IMG/VR virus record: IMGVR_UViG_3300035670_006770
Coordinates: 1-50,469 of that record
Direction: 5' to 3' (one strand)
DNA length: 50,469 bases
Source: a virus
This document shows, in pieces, positions 18,371 through 27,672 of this stretch; the first letter of the stretch is position 1, and each line of letters opens with the position of its first letter. The position numbers and the translations under genes are program-made. The notes under the pieces are model-generated. The model saw nothing but the letters and a program-made list of their open reading frames with translations. It ran no database searches and had not been told where the DNA came from.

Positions 18371-18559
18371 ATGGAAACTGTTACAGATGCCGTAGGTAAA
18401 TTATGGTTTTTAGGTGCTGGAATAGTTGCCATAGCTGCCTATGCTGTTACAATTAAAGTTAGGTTAGATTACTTAGAAAAAAATTATGACAGACAAATTA
18501 CTGCACTTTGGGATCAGGTTAATAAACTAATAAAAGACGTAAAACAACATGCAAACTAA
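18371..18559 (+). CDS. Small membrane protein with short coiled coil
   Basis: 62 residues. One hydrophobic segment (about 11-30, LWFLGAGIVAIAAYAVTI) is followed by a charged helix (LDYLEKNYDRQITALWDQVNK). It overlaps the start of the cyclase gene by 11 bases, so the two are likely co-translated. A membrane tether for the cyclase is a possible role, but nothing in the sequence proves this. Confidence 0.6.
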   Translation: METVTDAVGKLWFLGAGIVAIAAYAVTIKVRLDYLEKNYDRQITALWDQVNKLIKDVKQHAN

Positions 18560-19775
18560 ATTAGCCACAATAATTTGCAGTGATGTTATTGGCTACAGCA
18601 CAGAAATGCAACGTGATGAAATAGGAACATTAGCTAAACTAGATGTTTGTCGTGCAGTCATTGATCCGCTAATAGGTGCTTATAAAGGCAGGCTATTTAA
18701 CACAGGTGGAGATAGTGTGCTCGTAGAGTTTGCCAGTGCTGTTGATGCTGTGCGCTTTGCCACTGAAATGCAGCATAGATTATATAAACTAAACAATGGA
18801 CTTCGTTGGCGTATAGGCATACATGTAGGTGAAGTATGGATTTATGGTACTAATTTAATGGGAGATGCTGTTAATTTAGCTGCTCGTACTGAAAGCTTAG
18901 CTGATTATGGTGGCGTAACAATGACTGACGCCGTATATAGACTAGTTAATTCAAAAATAAAAGACCTTAAATTTATTAGTCGTGGTGTTCAAGAGTTTAA
19001 AAATGTAGAGCCTATGGAGATTTGGAGTGTTGATATAGTAGGTTGTGAGCCTAATCCACACTTAAATAAAGCAACGAAAAAACCAATAACAAATACTAAA
19101 AGTCATAATGAACTAATTGGTGCAGTAACTAATGACCAAGCGGCAAGAAATCGTACTCTTAATGATGCTATAACTTTTAAGCATGATGGTAGATATGATG
19201 CGGCCACACGAATATTAATGTGGAGAACCCACAAGGGCGATCAAAAGGCGTTAGATGAACTAGTAAACTTATTACAAAAAGACGCTGTTCCTGAACAGCT
19301 TAAACCGTATGTTTACGCTGTTTTTAGAGAAATACATCAAAAGGTAACTAGTGATGTTGCACTAAAAATAGTAGAGTTGGTTAAGTCGGACAGTCATAGT
19401 TTAGCTATGCAATTTTTGCGGCATGCTGCTAAAGTTAATGAGCTGGCAAGTCAAAAATTAGCAGCTATGGTTTTTGACGATCCACTAAGCAGTCAAGGTG
19501 AGATAGAGAGTGTTATAGGTGATCTTCGAGAAAGTGCTATGCAGCGTAATGTGCCGGCTATGTTAAGCTTGGCAAAATACTATACGCAAACAGGTGATAA
19601 GAAAAATGCATTTCGTTGGTTATACGCAGCCCGTGCTCAACATAATAGTGAGGCACAGCGTTTATTAGAAGAACTTAACAAGACTATAAGTAAGAGTGAT
19701 TTTAATAATTATAAAACTGATGCAGATGCACTAGTTGATGAAATAAAGTTTATTGATGATAATCGTATGAGATAA
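18549..19775 (+). CDS. Class III nucleotide (adenylate/guanylate-type) cyclase with helical-repeat C-terminus
   Basis: 408 residues. Residues 1-165 are a class III cyclase domain: metal-binding Asp12 (CSDVIGYS) and Asp55 (NTGGDSVLVEF), and the transition-state Asn109 and Arg113 (GDAVNLAAR) are all present. The two positions that usually select adenine (Lys and Asp) are Asn51 and Asn102 by my alignment, so the base used is uncertain. From about residue 210 to the end are alpha-helical Sel1/TPR-like repeats (SLAKYYTQTGDKKNAFRWLY). There is no membrane or sensor domain of its own, but the preceding 62-residue membrane protein overlaps it. It should make a cyclic nucleotide in the infected cell; the target is unknown. 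Confidence 0.82.
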   Translation: MQTKLATIICSDVIGYSTEMQRDEIGTLAKLDVCRAVIDPLIGAYKGRLFNTGGDSVLVEFASAVDAVRFATEMQHRLYKLNNGLRWRIGIHVGEVWIYGTNLMGDAVNLAARTESLADYGGVTMTDAVYRLVNSKIKDLKFISRGVQEFKNVEPMEIWSVDIVGCEPNPHLNKATKKPITNTKSHNELIGAVTNDQAARNRTLNDAITFKHDGRYDAATRILMWRTHKGDQKALDELVNLLQKDAVPEQLKPYVYAVFREIHQKVTSDVALKIVELVKSDSHSLAMQFLRHAAKVNELASQKLAAMVFDDPLSSQGEIESVIGDLRESAMQRNVPAMLSLAKYYTQTGDKKNAFRWLYAARAQHNSEAQRLLEELNKTISKSDFNNYKTDADALVDEIKFIDDNRMR

Positions 19776-19786
19776 TAGGAACTGGA

Positions 19787-20422
19787 ATGGCTAAAACATA
19801 TAAACCAACAAGTGGTATGGCTAGTGCTGCCAGGCGAGCACTAAAGTGGAAAAGTGAAGGAAAAGCTGGTGGAACACTAGTTGGCTTAGCCAGAGCCAAT
19901 CAATTAAAAGATCGTGAACCACTAAGTGCTAGTACAGTATTACGTATGTACAGCTTTTTCAGTCGTCACGAACCAGATAAACAAGCTACTGGTTTCCGCA
20001 GTGGAGAAGAAGGTTTTCCTAGTAAAGGTCGCGTAGCCTGGGATCTTTGGGGCGGAGATGGTGGTTATAGTTGGAGTACAGCCAAGCGCAATCAAATTAT
20101 GCGTGAGCGTGAAGGTAAAGCACTGCAACTAGTAAAATTAACTGAAAAGGGTTTAATACCTAAGCCTATTCGGATGATAGCTGCACAAGTACTAGAAAAT
20201 TACGCCAATGAAAATATCAGCGAAGAATTGGAAGCGTTTGGCCAATTTATGTATCATGCTGAATTATTACGAAACGATCACTTAGACGTATACTTAGTAG
20301 ACTTACATCAAGTAGAGCAACCATATCGTGATATACTAATAAATGTATTTAGCGAATTGGACAGCATGGATGATGATAACACTGTTGATGTTGAGGACAG
20401 CAACGAAGATACTCCACTATAA
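19787..20422 (+). CDS. Conserved phage hypothetical protein
   Basis: 211 residues. The N-terminal 100 residues (SAARRALKWKSEGKAGGTL, GLARANQL, LSASTVLRMYSFFSRHE, GFPSKGRVAWDLWGGDGGYSW) form a motif set I recognise from other phage and prophage proteins without a known function. The C-terminal part is helical and ends in an acidic tail (DSMDDDNTVDVEDSNED). It is the last plus-strand gene and is followed directly by the bidirectional terminator. Confidence 0.65.
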   Translation: MAKTYKPTSGMASAARRALKWKSEGKAGGTLVGLARANQLKDREPLSASTVLRMYSFFSRHEPDKQATGFRSGEEGFPSKGRVAWDLWGGDGGYSWSTAKRNQIMREREGKALQLVKLTEKGLIPKPIRMIAAQVLENYANENISEELEAFGQFMYHAELLRNDHLDVYLVDLHQVEQPYRDILINVFSELDSMDDDNTVDVEDSNEDTPL

Positions 20423-20460
20423 AACAAAAAGCCCAGTAGAGCAATCTACTGGGCTTTTTT
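20423..20460. terminator. Strong bidirectional terminator between converging arms
   Basis: A perfect 13-bp stem (20428-20440 with 20445-20457, loop GCAA) is flanked by A-runs on the left and T-runs on the right. It can stop plus-strand transcripts from the structural/lysis arm and minus-strand transcripts from the replication arm. It marks the boundary between the two arms. Confidence 0.95.
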
Positions 20461-20461
20461 A

Positions 20462-20641
20462 TTAACTAACAGTTTCTAAGTTAGGCACTTCGTTTTCTGC
20501 TTTTGGCAATTGCGGTTTAGCTTGCTGCTGAAGTTTGGCTGTAAGTGGATTAGCTACTTTAGCTGGCATTTCTTGTAATGCTATAAGTATAGTATTTGCT
20601 TCTTCTACTGTTAAATTAAATGTAAGTTCTTTATTTTCCAT
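20462..20641 (-). CDS. Small conserved phage protein
   Basis: 59 residues, read directly on the minus strand from the ATG at 20641 to a TAA at 20462. It begins MENKELTFNLTVEEANTIL, has the phrase ALQEMPAKVANPL and then a Gln/Lys-rich stretch (KLQQQAKPQLPKAE). A start of this form recurs in small proteins of T4-like phages and cyanophages, to my knowledge without a function. It is the last gene of the right arm, ending at the terminator. Confidence 0.7.
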   Translation of the reverse strand: MENKELTFNLTVEEANTILIALQEMPAKVANPLTAKLQQQAKPQLPKAENEVPNLETVS

Positions 20642-20685
20642 GTTATTTTCTTGTACCCCATATTTATAAGATTTTATTTACCGCT

Positions 20686-22650
20686 TTATTTTACTGGACA
20701 AACTCCAGTTGCACATTCGTCATCTAATAACTCGTCAAAACTATTAGCACTTTCCAAACTAACAGGCTTTAGATCTTGTACATATTGTTTAAATGTGTAC
20801 TCGTCTACAACTTCCTGCGGTAAGTAGAGATAACCTAAGTCTTTAGCAGTTTTAGTAGGATCGGTTCTATAGATAAAACTTACACCCACATAACAGTCCC
20901 AGTTATTTAACAGCCAGTCAATAATCTCCGATACTTCACTAGGGTCATAGCTAATTGTTACCGATGTATTTTGCTGCGTCCAACTAGTTTGTAATAATTT
21001 ATATCGTTCTAGTTGATAAACTGCACTTTCAAGATTTACTTCTTTGCCGTTTTCTTTATGAAACGGCACATCTTTCCATTCAACAGGAAACGTTACTAGT
21101 ACACCAGTTGGGTCTGTAGGATGATTAATTACTTTGTAGTTGGCTTCGCGTAATAATGGAATCATTGGATCATATGTACTAAATTGCACATTATTGAAAA
21201 TGTACTTGCCTAGTGGCTTGTGTACACCTTCAGTACAATCCATGATCTTTGACAGCGTTCCCGACGGCTTAACACAGGTAACGTTCTTAGGACGTGGTAG
21301 CCCTAGTTCGTCAGCCATGCTAATAGCAGCACTAGTCGCTGTGCGCTTAAGGTATTCATAGTCGTAGCTATTCATATCAGGACGCATTGCAATGCCTGTT
21401 AAACCAACCCCGCAGAGACGTAGGAAATAGTTGTTAAGGTGCCATGCTTCTTGTAAGATCCCGTCTTTAAGGTTAACACAGGTTTGACGATAATTAGCCC
21501 TGGCAGCCAGTCTGATCGCATCGTGTAGTCCGGCAGTGTCACCTTTAAACTTGGAGATGTCCGTTTCTGTAAGGTTACAGAAGCTTTTGTTCCCCAATAA
21601 GATTTCGACACAAGGATTTGCTCCTTTAAACCACGGAGCACGTCTAAGAGCTTCTTGTTCATTAATAAATCCTGGTTCACTGCCACCAGCCTCTTGCATA
21701 AGATTAAATATATGCTTTAGCTCTTGGCGTGTTGGTTTTTCCTTGAATACTAAGCTATTATTAGACTGTTGGCGATGTTCACGACCATACAGCCAAAAGT
21801 CCTTTTTAGCTACGGCAAATTCTTCCCACTCCGGTTGACCATAGTCGAAAAGAGCGATTTCAGCACTTCTACGACTGGACAGGATCGTTCCGAGATGATT
21901 AACAATATCAAGAATATCCATCCTAGTGAGAAGGCTATCAGCCCTACCATTAAGTATGTTGGCAATTGCAACATAAGCTTTTGAGATAGCGCTGTCACCA
22001 CTGCTAATCCATCCATATCCTTTTAACCTTTCCCCAGCAGGTCTGAGCTGACTAAAATCAAGCACAAGAGTATCAGCAGGGTACTTGCCAGCAAGGAGCT
22101 TGCCGATAGATTTAGCCCAAGCCTCTGCACTGTCTCCAACTTGTATTGTCCAAGTTTTTGTGGTTGCATCCCAGGTTTCAACATTGTGTTCAAGTCCACC
22201 CTTAGCTGTTCGTTGACTTTTAACAACTTGAATATTTTTGATTGGTTTTGAGAATCCATTTAGTGTACCTACAATGGGTTTGAAGCCCACACCACATCCT
22301 TGAAGTAGTAACCATAATACGTCAACTACATCATATACTGTTTCTACTTGTGTAAAACTACAGTTAAATTGACTTGCTTCACGTGTTTGTGCGACTTGAG
22401 TACCACCTAGCCATAGTGTACGCCCACTCATCAATACTTTTCTAGCTAGCATTAACTGTTCTAGCTGTTCTAATTCTGCTACTTCATTAAAATATAGTTG
22501 ACGACCTACCATACGCTCCCACAACCAGTGTTGGTGATCACGCACTCGTCTAACTGTTTGTGCCCATGTTTCAAATTGTTTACCGTCATCACTGGTGGGT
22601 CTATTATATGTTCTTCGTGTAATGACTTGTGCTCGTGTACTTACTTGCAT
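20686..22650 (-). CDS. nrdJ: Adenosylcobalamin-dependent (class II) ribonucleoside-triphosphate reductase
   Basis: 654 residues. The family landmarks are visible: FNCSF and FCNLTE (the redox cysteine pair), NPCVE between them (thiyl-radical Cys with Asn and Glu), the substrate-loop region VKPSGTLSKI, and a C-terminal CATGVC pair that re-reduces the active site. It is a little shorter than the monomeric Lactobacillus-type enzyme (about 740). It converts NTPs to dNTPs using vitamin B12, needs no oxygen, and depends on host cobalamin. The start ATG at 22650 has a good AGGAG site. dUTPase lies just upstream in the same operon, forming a dNTP-supply unit. Confidence 0.92.
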   Translation of the reverse strand: MQVSTRAQVITRRTYNRPTSDDGKQFETWAQTVRRVRDHQHWLWERMVGRQLYFNEVAELEQLEQLMLARKVLMSGRTLWLGGTQVAQTREASQFNCSFTQVETVYDVVDVLWLLLQGCGVGFKPIVGTLNGFSKPIKNIQVVKSQRTAKGGLEHNVETWDATTKTWTIQVGDSAEAWAKSIGKLLAGKYPADTLVLDFSQLRPAGERLKGYGWISSGDSAISKAYVAIANILNGRADSLLTRMDILDIVNHLGTILSSRRSAEIALFDYGQPEWEEFAVAKKDFWLYGREHRQQSNNSLVFKEKPTRQELKHIFNLMQEAGGSEPGFINEQEALRRAPWFKGANPCVEILLGNKSFCNLTETDISKFKGDTAGLHDAIRLAARANYRQTCVNLKDGILQEAWHLNNYFLRLCGVGLTGIAMRPDMNSYDYEYLKRTATSAAISMADELGLPRPKNVTCVKPSGTLSKIMDCTEGVHKPLGKYIFNNVQFSTYDPMIPLLREANYKVINHPTDPTGVLVTFPVEWKDVPFHKENGKEVNLESAVYQLERYKLLQTSWTQQNTSVTISYDPSEVSEIIDWLLNNWDCYVGVSFIYRTDPTKTAKDLGYLYLPQEVVDEYTFKQYVQDLKPVSLESANSFDELLDDECATGVCPVK

Positions 22651-22658
22651 AGTTACTC

Positions 22659-23144
22659 CTATTTTCCTGTGCTACCGAATCCTCCAGTACCACGTTCTGT
22701 ATCATTCCAGCTGTCAACAAAATCGCATAAGATAACTGGTAAGATAACCAGTTGTGCAATTCTATCACCAACCTCTATTTGGTATCTATTTTCACTAATA
22801 TTTTTTAGTGCGATTTTTATATTTCCACGATAATCACTGTCAATAACGCCTACGCCATTAAGCACAATAATTCCGTTTTTACCTTGTCCCGATCTGTTAA
22901 ATACAAACCCGCCGAAGCCCTGTGGAATTTTGACCGCTACACCAGTATCAATCAATTTTGTTTCGCCAGGATAGATTTCACATTTTTCAGTGCTGCGTAA
23001 ATCTGCACCTGCATCTGTAGTATTAGCACGTTTTGGTAGATATGCTGCATTGTCTACACGACACTCTACTACTTGCTTAACCACAGCATCACGAACGTGG
23101 TCATAGGTTTTGTTAATATTGAAAAATTCTGTGTTTTGTTTCAT
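22659..23144 (-). CDS. dut: dUTP diphosphatase
   Basis: 161 residues. All five trimeric dUTPase motifs are seen in order: DAGADLRS, RSGQG, GVIDSDYRGNIK (with the catalytic Asp), GDRIAQLVI and RGTGGFGSTG. The last motif is complete at the C-terminus, so the enzyme should be active. It hydrolyses dUTP to dUMP, keeping uracil out of phage DNA and feeding dTMP synthesis. It lies 8 bases upstream of the reductase in the transcription direction. Confidence 0.95.
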   Translation of the reverse strand: MKQNTEFFNINKTYDHVRDAVVKQVVECRVDNAAYLPKRANTTDAGADLRSTEKCEIYPGETKLIDTGVAVKIPQGFGGFVFNRSGQGKNGIIVLNGVGVIDSDYRGNIKIALKNISENRYQIEVGDRIAQLVILPVILCDFVDSWNDTERGTGGFGSTGK

Positions 23145-23154
23145 TTTGTTTAGG

Positions 23155-24360
23155 TTACCATGTTTGTGTGCTTAAATCTATGTTATAGTATCCAACAAAG
23201 TCTACTATAAGTTGCTTGAAATTTTCACCAGTTGCACTGTAGTGATCTATTGCCACGACAGTTTCTTCTAGTGTCGGCTCTCTGTCTAGTCCTAGATGAT
23301 AAAGACCTTGCACTCTTTCAATTAATGGTACTTTAGAGTCTACATCTTTAGGCATAGCATCTAGGCTACCAAATAATGCTGATTTAACATATGCATTAAC
23401 AGCTTCTGCTACGGTTAATTTATTTTTATCAACAATATCCATCCAAGTATTAAATATTTCCTGACTAGGATTTCTGGCACTAAATACTTCAAACAGTGCT
23501 TCAACTTTGGTTTTTTGATCTATTATATGTTTTGGGTCAAATGTCCAGGTATAATCGCTTTCTGTAATACCATCAGTAAACATATTAATACTTTTACCGG
23601 CTCTACCGTCTCTGATCATATTAGTTTGCATATTCCAAGGATCTAATACTTGAGCTACCCATGTATTACCGTCTCGTTCAAATGTTAAATATTTACTATT
23701 ACGTTCTAAAATAGTTCTAATTTCATTAAGATTATAGTTGGGATTATACTGCTTTATATGTGCAATCATTCCAGCAACTCTAGGGGCTGCATAACTAGTT
23801 CCACCATCACCTTGCGTATAAAAATCTACAAATTTAGGTGTAACTTCGCTGAAAGTAGCTAATTCAAATTTTGCTACTTTTTTATAGTTATCAGGATCAT
23901 CACTAGTACTCTCTGGATATTTCCAATCAAAAGTATCTATAGCTCCTATGGTAAAATCATAGGGAGTACTTTGATACTTGGCAATACGCCCCCAGCCAGG
24001 ATATGTTGAAATACCGGTTTCTGGGTTATATCCATAAACAAAACCTTCTCCTTGATTACCAGCACTAGTAGTAAATGCTGTATTTTTTAAGTAACCTTGT
24101 TTTATTACTGTGTTAGAGTAGTCATAATGACTAGTCCACTCCATTTTACTAAAACTCCAGTTAATTACATCGGCAAAACCTATTAGTTTAGCAGCGCTTT
24201 CTTCTACTGTTAATGTTTTATTATCTTTTGGATCGTAGCGTCTATCCACAGTTGCGTATAGAACACCAACTGGAGCTAAATTTTGAAATGCTAGGGCTAC
24301 TGCATCGTCGTGATAGTCAGTAATTTCGTCTACATTTACTACTATTGGTGTGTAAGACAT
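23155..24360 (-). CDS. Subtilisin-like (S8 family) serine protease
   Basis: 401 residues. The nucleophile motif GTSYAAPRVAG (Ser189) and the oxyanion motif TSAGN (Asn102) are clear. The usual Asp and His motifs are compressed at the N-terminus (VDEI, Asp11; HDDAVA, His17), so the triad needs a structural check. No signal peptide is present, so it acts in the cytoplasm. The C-terminal 100 residues end in a DUF4214-like helical unit (LYHLGLDREPTLEET). It sits between exonuclease and dUTPase genes with an overlap, in the replication operon. Cleavage of host or phage proteins is possible; no substrate can be named. Confidence 0.8.
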   Translation of the reverse strand: MSYTPIVVNVDEITDYHDDAVALAFQNLAPVGVLYATVDRRYDPKDNKTLTVEESAAKLIGFADVINWSFSKMEWTSHYDYSNTVIKQGYLKNTAFTTSAGNQGEGFVYGYNPETGISTYPGWGRIAKYQSTPYDFTIGAIDTFDWKYPESTSDDPDNYKKVAKFELATFSEVTPKFVDFYTQGDGGTSYAAPRVAGMIAHIKQYNPNYNLNEIRTILERNSKYLTFERDGNTWVAQVLDPWNMQTNMIRDGRAGKSINMFTDGITESDYTWTFDPKHIIDQKTKVEALFEVFSARNPSQEIFNTWMDIVDKNKLTVAEAVNAYVKSALFGSLDAMPKDVDSKVPLIERVQGLYHLGLDREPTLEETVVAIDHYSATGENFKQLIVDFVGYYNIDLSTQTW

Positions 24361-25184
24361 AGTTGTAAAATATCGTCAATTTGTTTACAATTCTCAGTAC
24401 CTATTGCATCCTTACAATAGGTAACAAGGTCCATAAGTTGATAGTTAAGCTCTAATTGTTTTTTGTTTTCGTTAATTTCGGCAATATATTTGTAACGACC
24501 ATGTAGAGGAATACTATTAATAATATCCCAGGTAGTGCCATACTCTTCAACAAGTTGCTGAGCACGTTTAGGTCCAACGCCAGCGATACCAGGGACATTA
24601 TCACCACTATCACCCATAAGACACTTAACCGATATATATTGTTCAGGTTCAAATGCGTAGTGATCATTCCAGTTATCCCACGTAACTTCTTTTCTAGTAA
24701 CATAGCTAAATCTTCCTACGCCAGGTTTAATTAATAGGTCCCAATCTTTATCACTACTCATCAACCAAATTTCGTCAACTCCCAACCTACGCTTTTTACC
24801 AACAATATACGCAGCAATATCATCTGCCTCAACACCTTGAAAACGTAATACTGGATAGTGCTCACCTAACAGTTCTAGTGTAGCTGTAAAATCTTCAAAG
24901 AATAATTCAAACTCTAAGCGTTCAGCTTCAGTTTGCTGTTCATACTTATCTTTACGATTTTGTTTGTATAGTGGATAAATAGCTTTGCGATAGCTGCTAG
25001 ACCCTTGATCTGCTGCTATGATAACCCACTTGGCTTTATAACTCTTTTTTAGGCTTTCAACAGTGCGTAAGTAATCCTCTGCAAAATCTCTAGCCCCGCT
25101 ATGTTTATAGCGAAAAGCAAGATTAAGTGCATCGACTATCATCAAGGTGTTTTCGGTTGTTTCAAATTGTTTGAAAGGTTTCAT
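24342..25184 (-). CDS. 5'-3' exonuclease (FEN/PolA N-terminal type)
   Basis: 280 residues from the ATG at 25184; a TTG at 25238 would add 18 residues and overlap the resolvase gene, and neither start has a clear ribosome-binding site. Metal-binding acidic motifs are present: IVDALNLAFR, VEADDIAAY and SSDKDWDLL, followed by the helix-3-turn-helix GDSGDNVPGIAGVGPKRA. This is the flap/5' exonuclease fold that removes primers. The phage polymerase (31502) lacks a 5' nuclease domain, so this gene supplies it. Its end overlaps the protease gene. Confidence 0.92.
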   Translation of the reverse strand: MKPFKQFETTENTLMIVDALNLAFRYKHSGARDFAEDYLRTVESLKKSYKAKWVIIAADQGSSSYRKAIYPLYKQNRKDKYEQQTEAERLEFELFFEDFTATLELLGEHYPVLRFQGVEADDIAAYIVGKKRRLGVDEIWLMSSDKDWDLLIKPGVGRFSYVTRKEVTWDNWNDHYAFEPEQYISVKCLMGDSGDNVPGIAGVGPKRAQQLVEEYGTTWDIINSIPLHGRYKYIAEINENKKQLELNYQLMDLVTYCKDAIGTENCKQIDDILQLCLTHQ

Positions 25185-25234
25185 ATCATTTTTTAGAGTG
25201 TAATCTATTATTATATCACTGTTGATAAGCCGTG

Positions 25235-25708
25235 TCAAGATACAAATTTGATCGTGCTTATGTTAAGCCAATCTTCTAAGAGGAAAATATAAAACTCATA
25301 ATCGTCGGCATTATACATTAGCCAGCGTTTTTCAAGTAGTGCATCATCGTCAAATACTACAGTAGCCACAAACAATTTACTGCGATCATGTTTGAATATA
25401 AGTAGTGGTAATTTATCTACTTGTGTGGCTTGACGCTGTGTTTGTTGCCACCACTCAATTAGCTGTGGAGTTTTATGCGTTAGCAATCCACTATTAATAT
25501 GGTCTTCCGCATAACCTTTCACTTCCACACAAAATCTATTAGTTTGCCCAGGTACATAAAGGTCGCCCTTAAGCTGATGTTTAGGGTCAAGAGCACCTGA
25601 TCCAGGTACTCGTTCCCAATTTAATCCAGTATGCTTACGCAACATATCACGTGCTAGTGTTTCAGTGCGTGCACCTTTTTGCCGACTATCTACCACTAGT
25701 AGCCTCAC
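25235..25708 (-). CDS. PD-(D/E)XK nuclease, Holliday-junction-resolvase-like
   Basis: 157 residues, GTG start at 25708. The archaeal-Hjc/RecB-like core is visible: KGARTE (Glu16), VPGSG, GDLY (Asp49) and VEVK (Glu62, Lys64), the metal-binding set of this superfamily. Size and motif spacing fit a junction resolvase more than a restriction enzyme. Its position between recombination nuclease (SbcC/D-like) and exonuclease genes supports a role in resolving branched DNA before packaging. Confidence 0.75.
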   Translation of the reverse strand: MRLLVVDSRQKGARTETLARDMLRKHTGLNWERVPGSGALDPKHQLKGDLYVPGQTNRFCVEVKGYAEDHINSGLLTHKTPQLIEWWQQTQRQATQVDKLPLLIFKHDRSKLFVATVVFDDDALLEKRWLMYNADDYEFYIFLLEDWLNISTIKFVS

Positions 25709-25871
25709 GTATGTGTTTAGCTAACCTATCCCAGTCAATTTTACCAAGCTCATCTGTATACAACAACTTAGGTTTTTGATCGTCAAGGTCTAGCTGCTCT
25801 AGCATATCAGCTACTTTTTGTGAACGTTTTTGACGTTTACTCATAATCTTCTCATAATGCTTTTTGCTCAT
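25686..25871 (-). CDS. Small basic protein of unknown function
   Basis: 61 residues from the ATG at 25871, which has a GAGGG site 5 bases upstream; an earlier in-frame start would run into the SbcC-like gene. It is highly charged (MSKKHYEKIMSKRQKRSQK) with a conserved-looking WDRLAKHIREATSG end. It overlaps the resolvase start by about 23 bases, so translation may be coupled. No family was recognised. Confidence 0.6.
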   Translation of the reverse strand: MSKKHYEKIMSKRQKRSQKVADMLEQLDLDDQKPKLLYTDELGKIDWDRLAKHIREATSGR

Positions 25872-25872
25872 A

Positions 25873-27672
25873 TTATCCCTCAACACGAGATATGTTACTA
25901 CGCTTGATAACATTTACTTTTTCCAATAGTGGGTGGCTAAAACCGTGGCTAACTAGAAATGTATTTAGGTGCTCTTCGCGTAGCAGCACTTCTACTAATT
26001 TCTCTTTTCCGTCTACGTCTAATGCTTCTACAGTTTCATCTAAGATTAATAAATTAATTCTACTAGCACTAAGAGTTTGCATTAACTTGCGTATAGCTAA
26101 TAGTGTAGCCACATTTACACGAGCCTTTTCGCCACCACTAAGCGCATTAATATCAATATCGCGGCCGTTATCAGTAATTACAACATTGAGCTTATCGCTA
26201 GTATTTACCTTAAAGGCAATTTGAAATCTGCCGTCGCTTAGATCTACTAAATAGCGATTAGTAATATCTTCCAAATCCTTTACTAAACACTCTATCTTAT
26301 AGGCAACTAACCCAGTTGTTGAAAACGTTTTAGTGAGTACTTGTAGTATACTCATGCGCTCGTTCATAATCTTAAGCTGAAAGCTGTGCTCCTCCAGCTC
26401 CTCGCTCATTTCCTGTAATTGCTGCTTGATAGTCTCTACACGACTATTATGTTGTTGAGCCTTGGTATTATGTTCTTCGGCAATTTTAATTCGCTGTTGA
26501 GTTTCTTGTAAAGTTCTAGCCAGTAGATTGTATTGATCTTGTAATTCATTTTTATCTAGTACCTTGTTAGGTAGTTCGCGATCTATTAATAGGTGCAGCT
26601 TTTCCCACTGCTCTTGACGCTTAACCGCCTCTAGGTGTTCTTTATGCTTTTCACTGAGTACACCAAAGTTTAGGCTACACGCAACACTTTCACCAGTAGC
26701 ACGATCTATAATGGCCCTGTGCTCATTAACTAGTTGTTGTACTTTGGTTTCATCAATAGCACTAAAACAAGTAGGGCAAACGCCATGCAATTTATTTAAC
26801 TTGGCTATAAATTGTTCGCTGTCTTTAATAGTTTTAGCTAGTGTGGTTGCTTCTTGTTCACATTCTTTGATACGTTTAGTGTCTACTGGCTCAGGTATAT
26901 TAGTTATATTTATAGCGGCTAGCTGTTCAATATAGGTATTGTTTTGATTAATCTTGCGATTAGTTTTGTCTACATTGGCTATTTCTAGCTCAAGTTCTGC
27001 TACACGCTTGCCTAAACTGTCGTCTAGGGTTTCTACTGGCCTTAGGGTTTTAGTGGTTAGATCACTTTTTTCATATTTATCTAACCAGTTATTGACAGTA
27101 GTAATTTTAGCCTGACAAGCACTAATCTCTTTGCCTAATTCAACACTATGTTCTTTAAACACTTCGCCTGCCCTAGTATATTTGGTCAGGTTTAGGATTT
27201 CAATAAGAAACTTTTTTCGTGCGGTATCAGCACTTGTTAAGAACTCTAGGCTGCTAGCATTGCTTTGATAAACAATTTGTGCAAAGCTCTTGTGATCTAT
27301 GCCTACTATATCTTCTATGATTTTATAGGTTTGTGTAGCTGTATGTGCGCTAATATCTATACCATTTTTTAGTAATTTAACTGTTTGCTGTGCACCACGA
27401 ACGCACTTTATAGTATAGTCATTGCCATCACGTTCTAGATCTAATTCAATGGTATAACTTTTATCTTTTATATAACGGTTAAGAATATCAGCTTTTTTAA
27501 TACCCTTACTATTTTTATTATACAGCACTTCTTCTAAGATAAGTGCTACGCTGCTTTTACCGTGTCCGTTTTTACCAACCAATTGTGTAAGCGGAGCTTT
27601 TACAAAGTTAATAGTATTGTCTGCACCATAACTAAAGCAATTGCTCCAACGTAATTCTTTAATTGTTATCAT
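25873..27672 (-). CDS. SbcC/Rad50/T4 gp46-like recombination ATPase
   Basis: 599 residues. An N-terminal Walker A motif (GKNGHGKSS) and QSNAS Q-loop are followed by coiled coils broken by a zinc hook CPTC (GVCPTCFSAI). After the second coil come the ABC signature LSGGEKARV and Walker B LLILDET. This is the SMC-like partner of the nuclease encoded just upstream (27669); together they process DNA ends for recombination-dependent replication and host-DNA breakdown. The two genes overlap by 4 bases. Confidence 0.93.
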   Translation of the reverse strand: MITIKELRWSNCFSYGADNTINFVKAPLTQLVGKNGHGKSSVALILEEVLYNKNSKGIKKADILNRYIKDKSYTIELDLERDGNDYTIKCVRGAQQTVKLLKNGIDISAHTATQTYKIIEDIVGIDHKSFAQIVYQSNASSLEFLTSADTARKKFLIEILNLTKYTRAGEVFKEHSVELGKEISACQAKITTVNNWLDKYEKSDLTTKTLRPVETLDDSLGKRVAELELEIANVDKTNRKINQNNTYIEQLAAINITNIPEPVDTKRIKECEQEATTLAKTIKDSEQFIAKLNKLHGVCPTCFSAIDETKVQQLVNEHRAIIDRATGESVACSLNFGVLSEKHKEHLEAVKRQEQWEKLHLLIDRELPNKVLDKNELQDQYNLLARTLQETQQRIKIAEEHNTKAQQHNSRVETIKQQLQEMSEELEEHSFQLKIMNERMSILQVLTKTFSTTGLVAYKIECLVKDLEDITNRYLVDLSDGRFQIAFKVNTSDKLNVVITDNGRDIDINALSGGEKARVNVATLLAIRKLMQTLSASRINLLILDETVEALDVDGKEKLVEVLLREEHLNTFLVSHGFSHPLLEKVNVIKRSNISRVEG

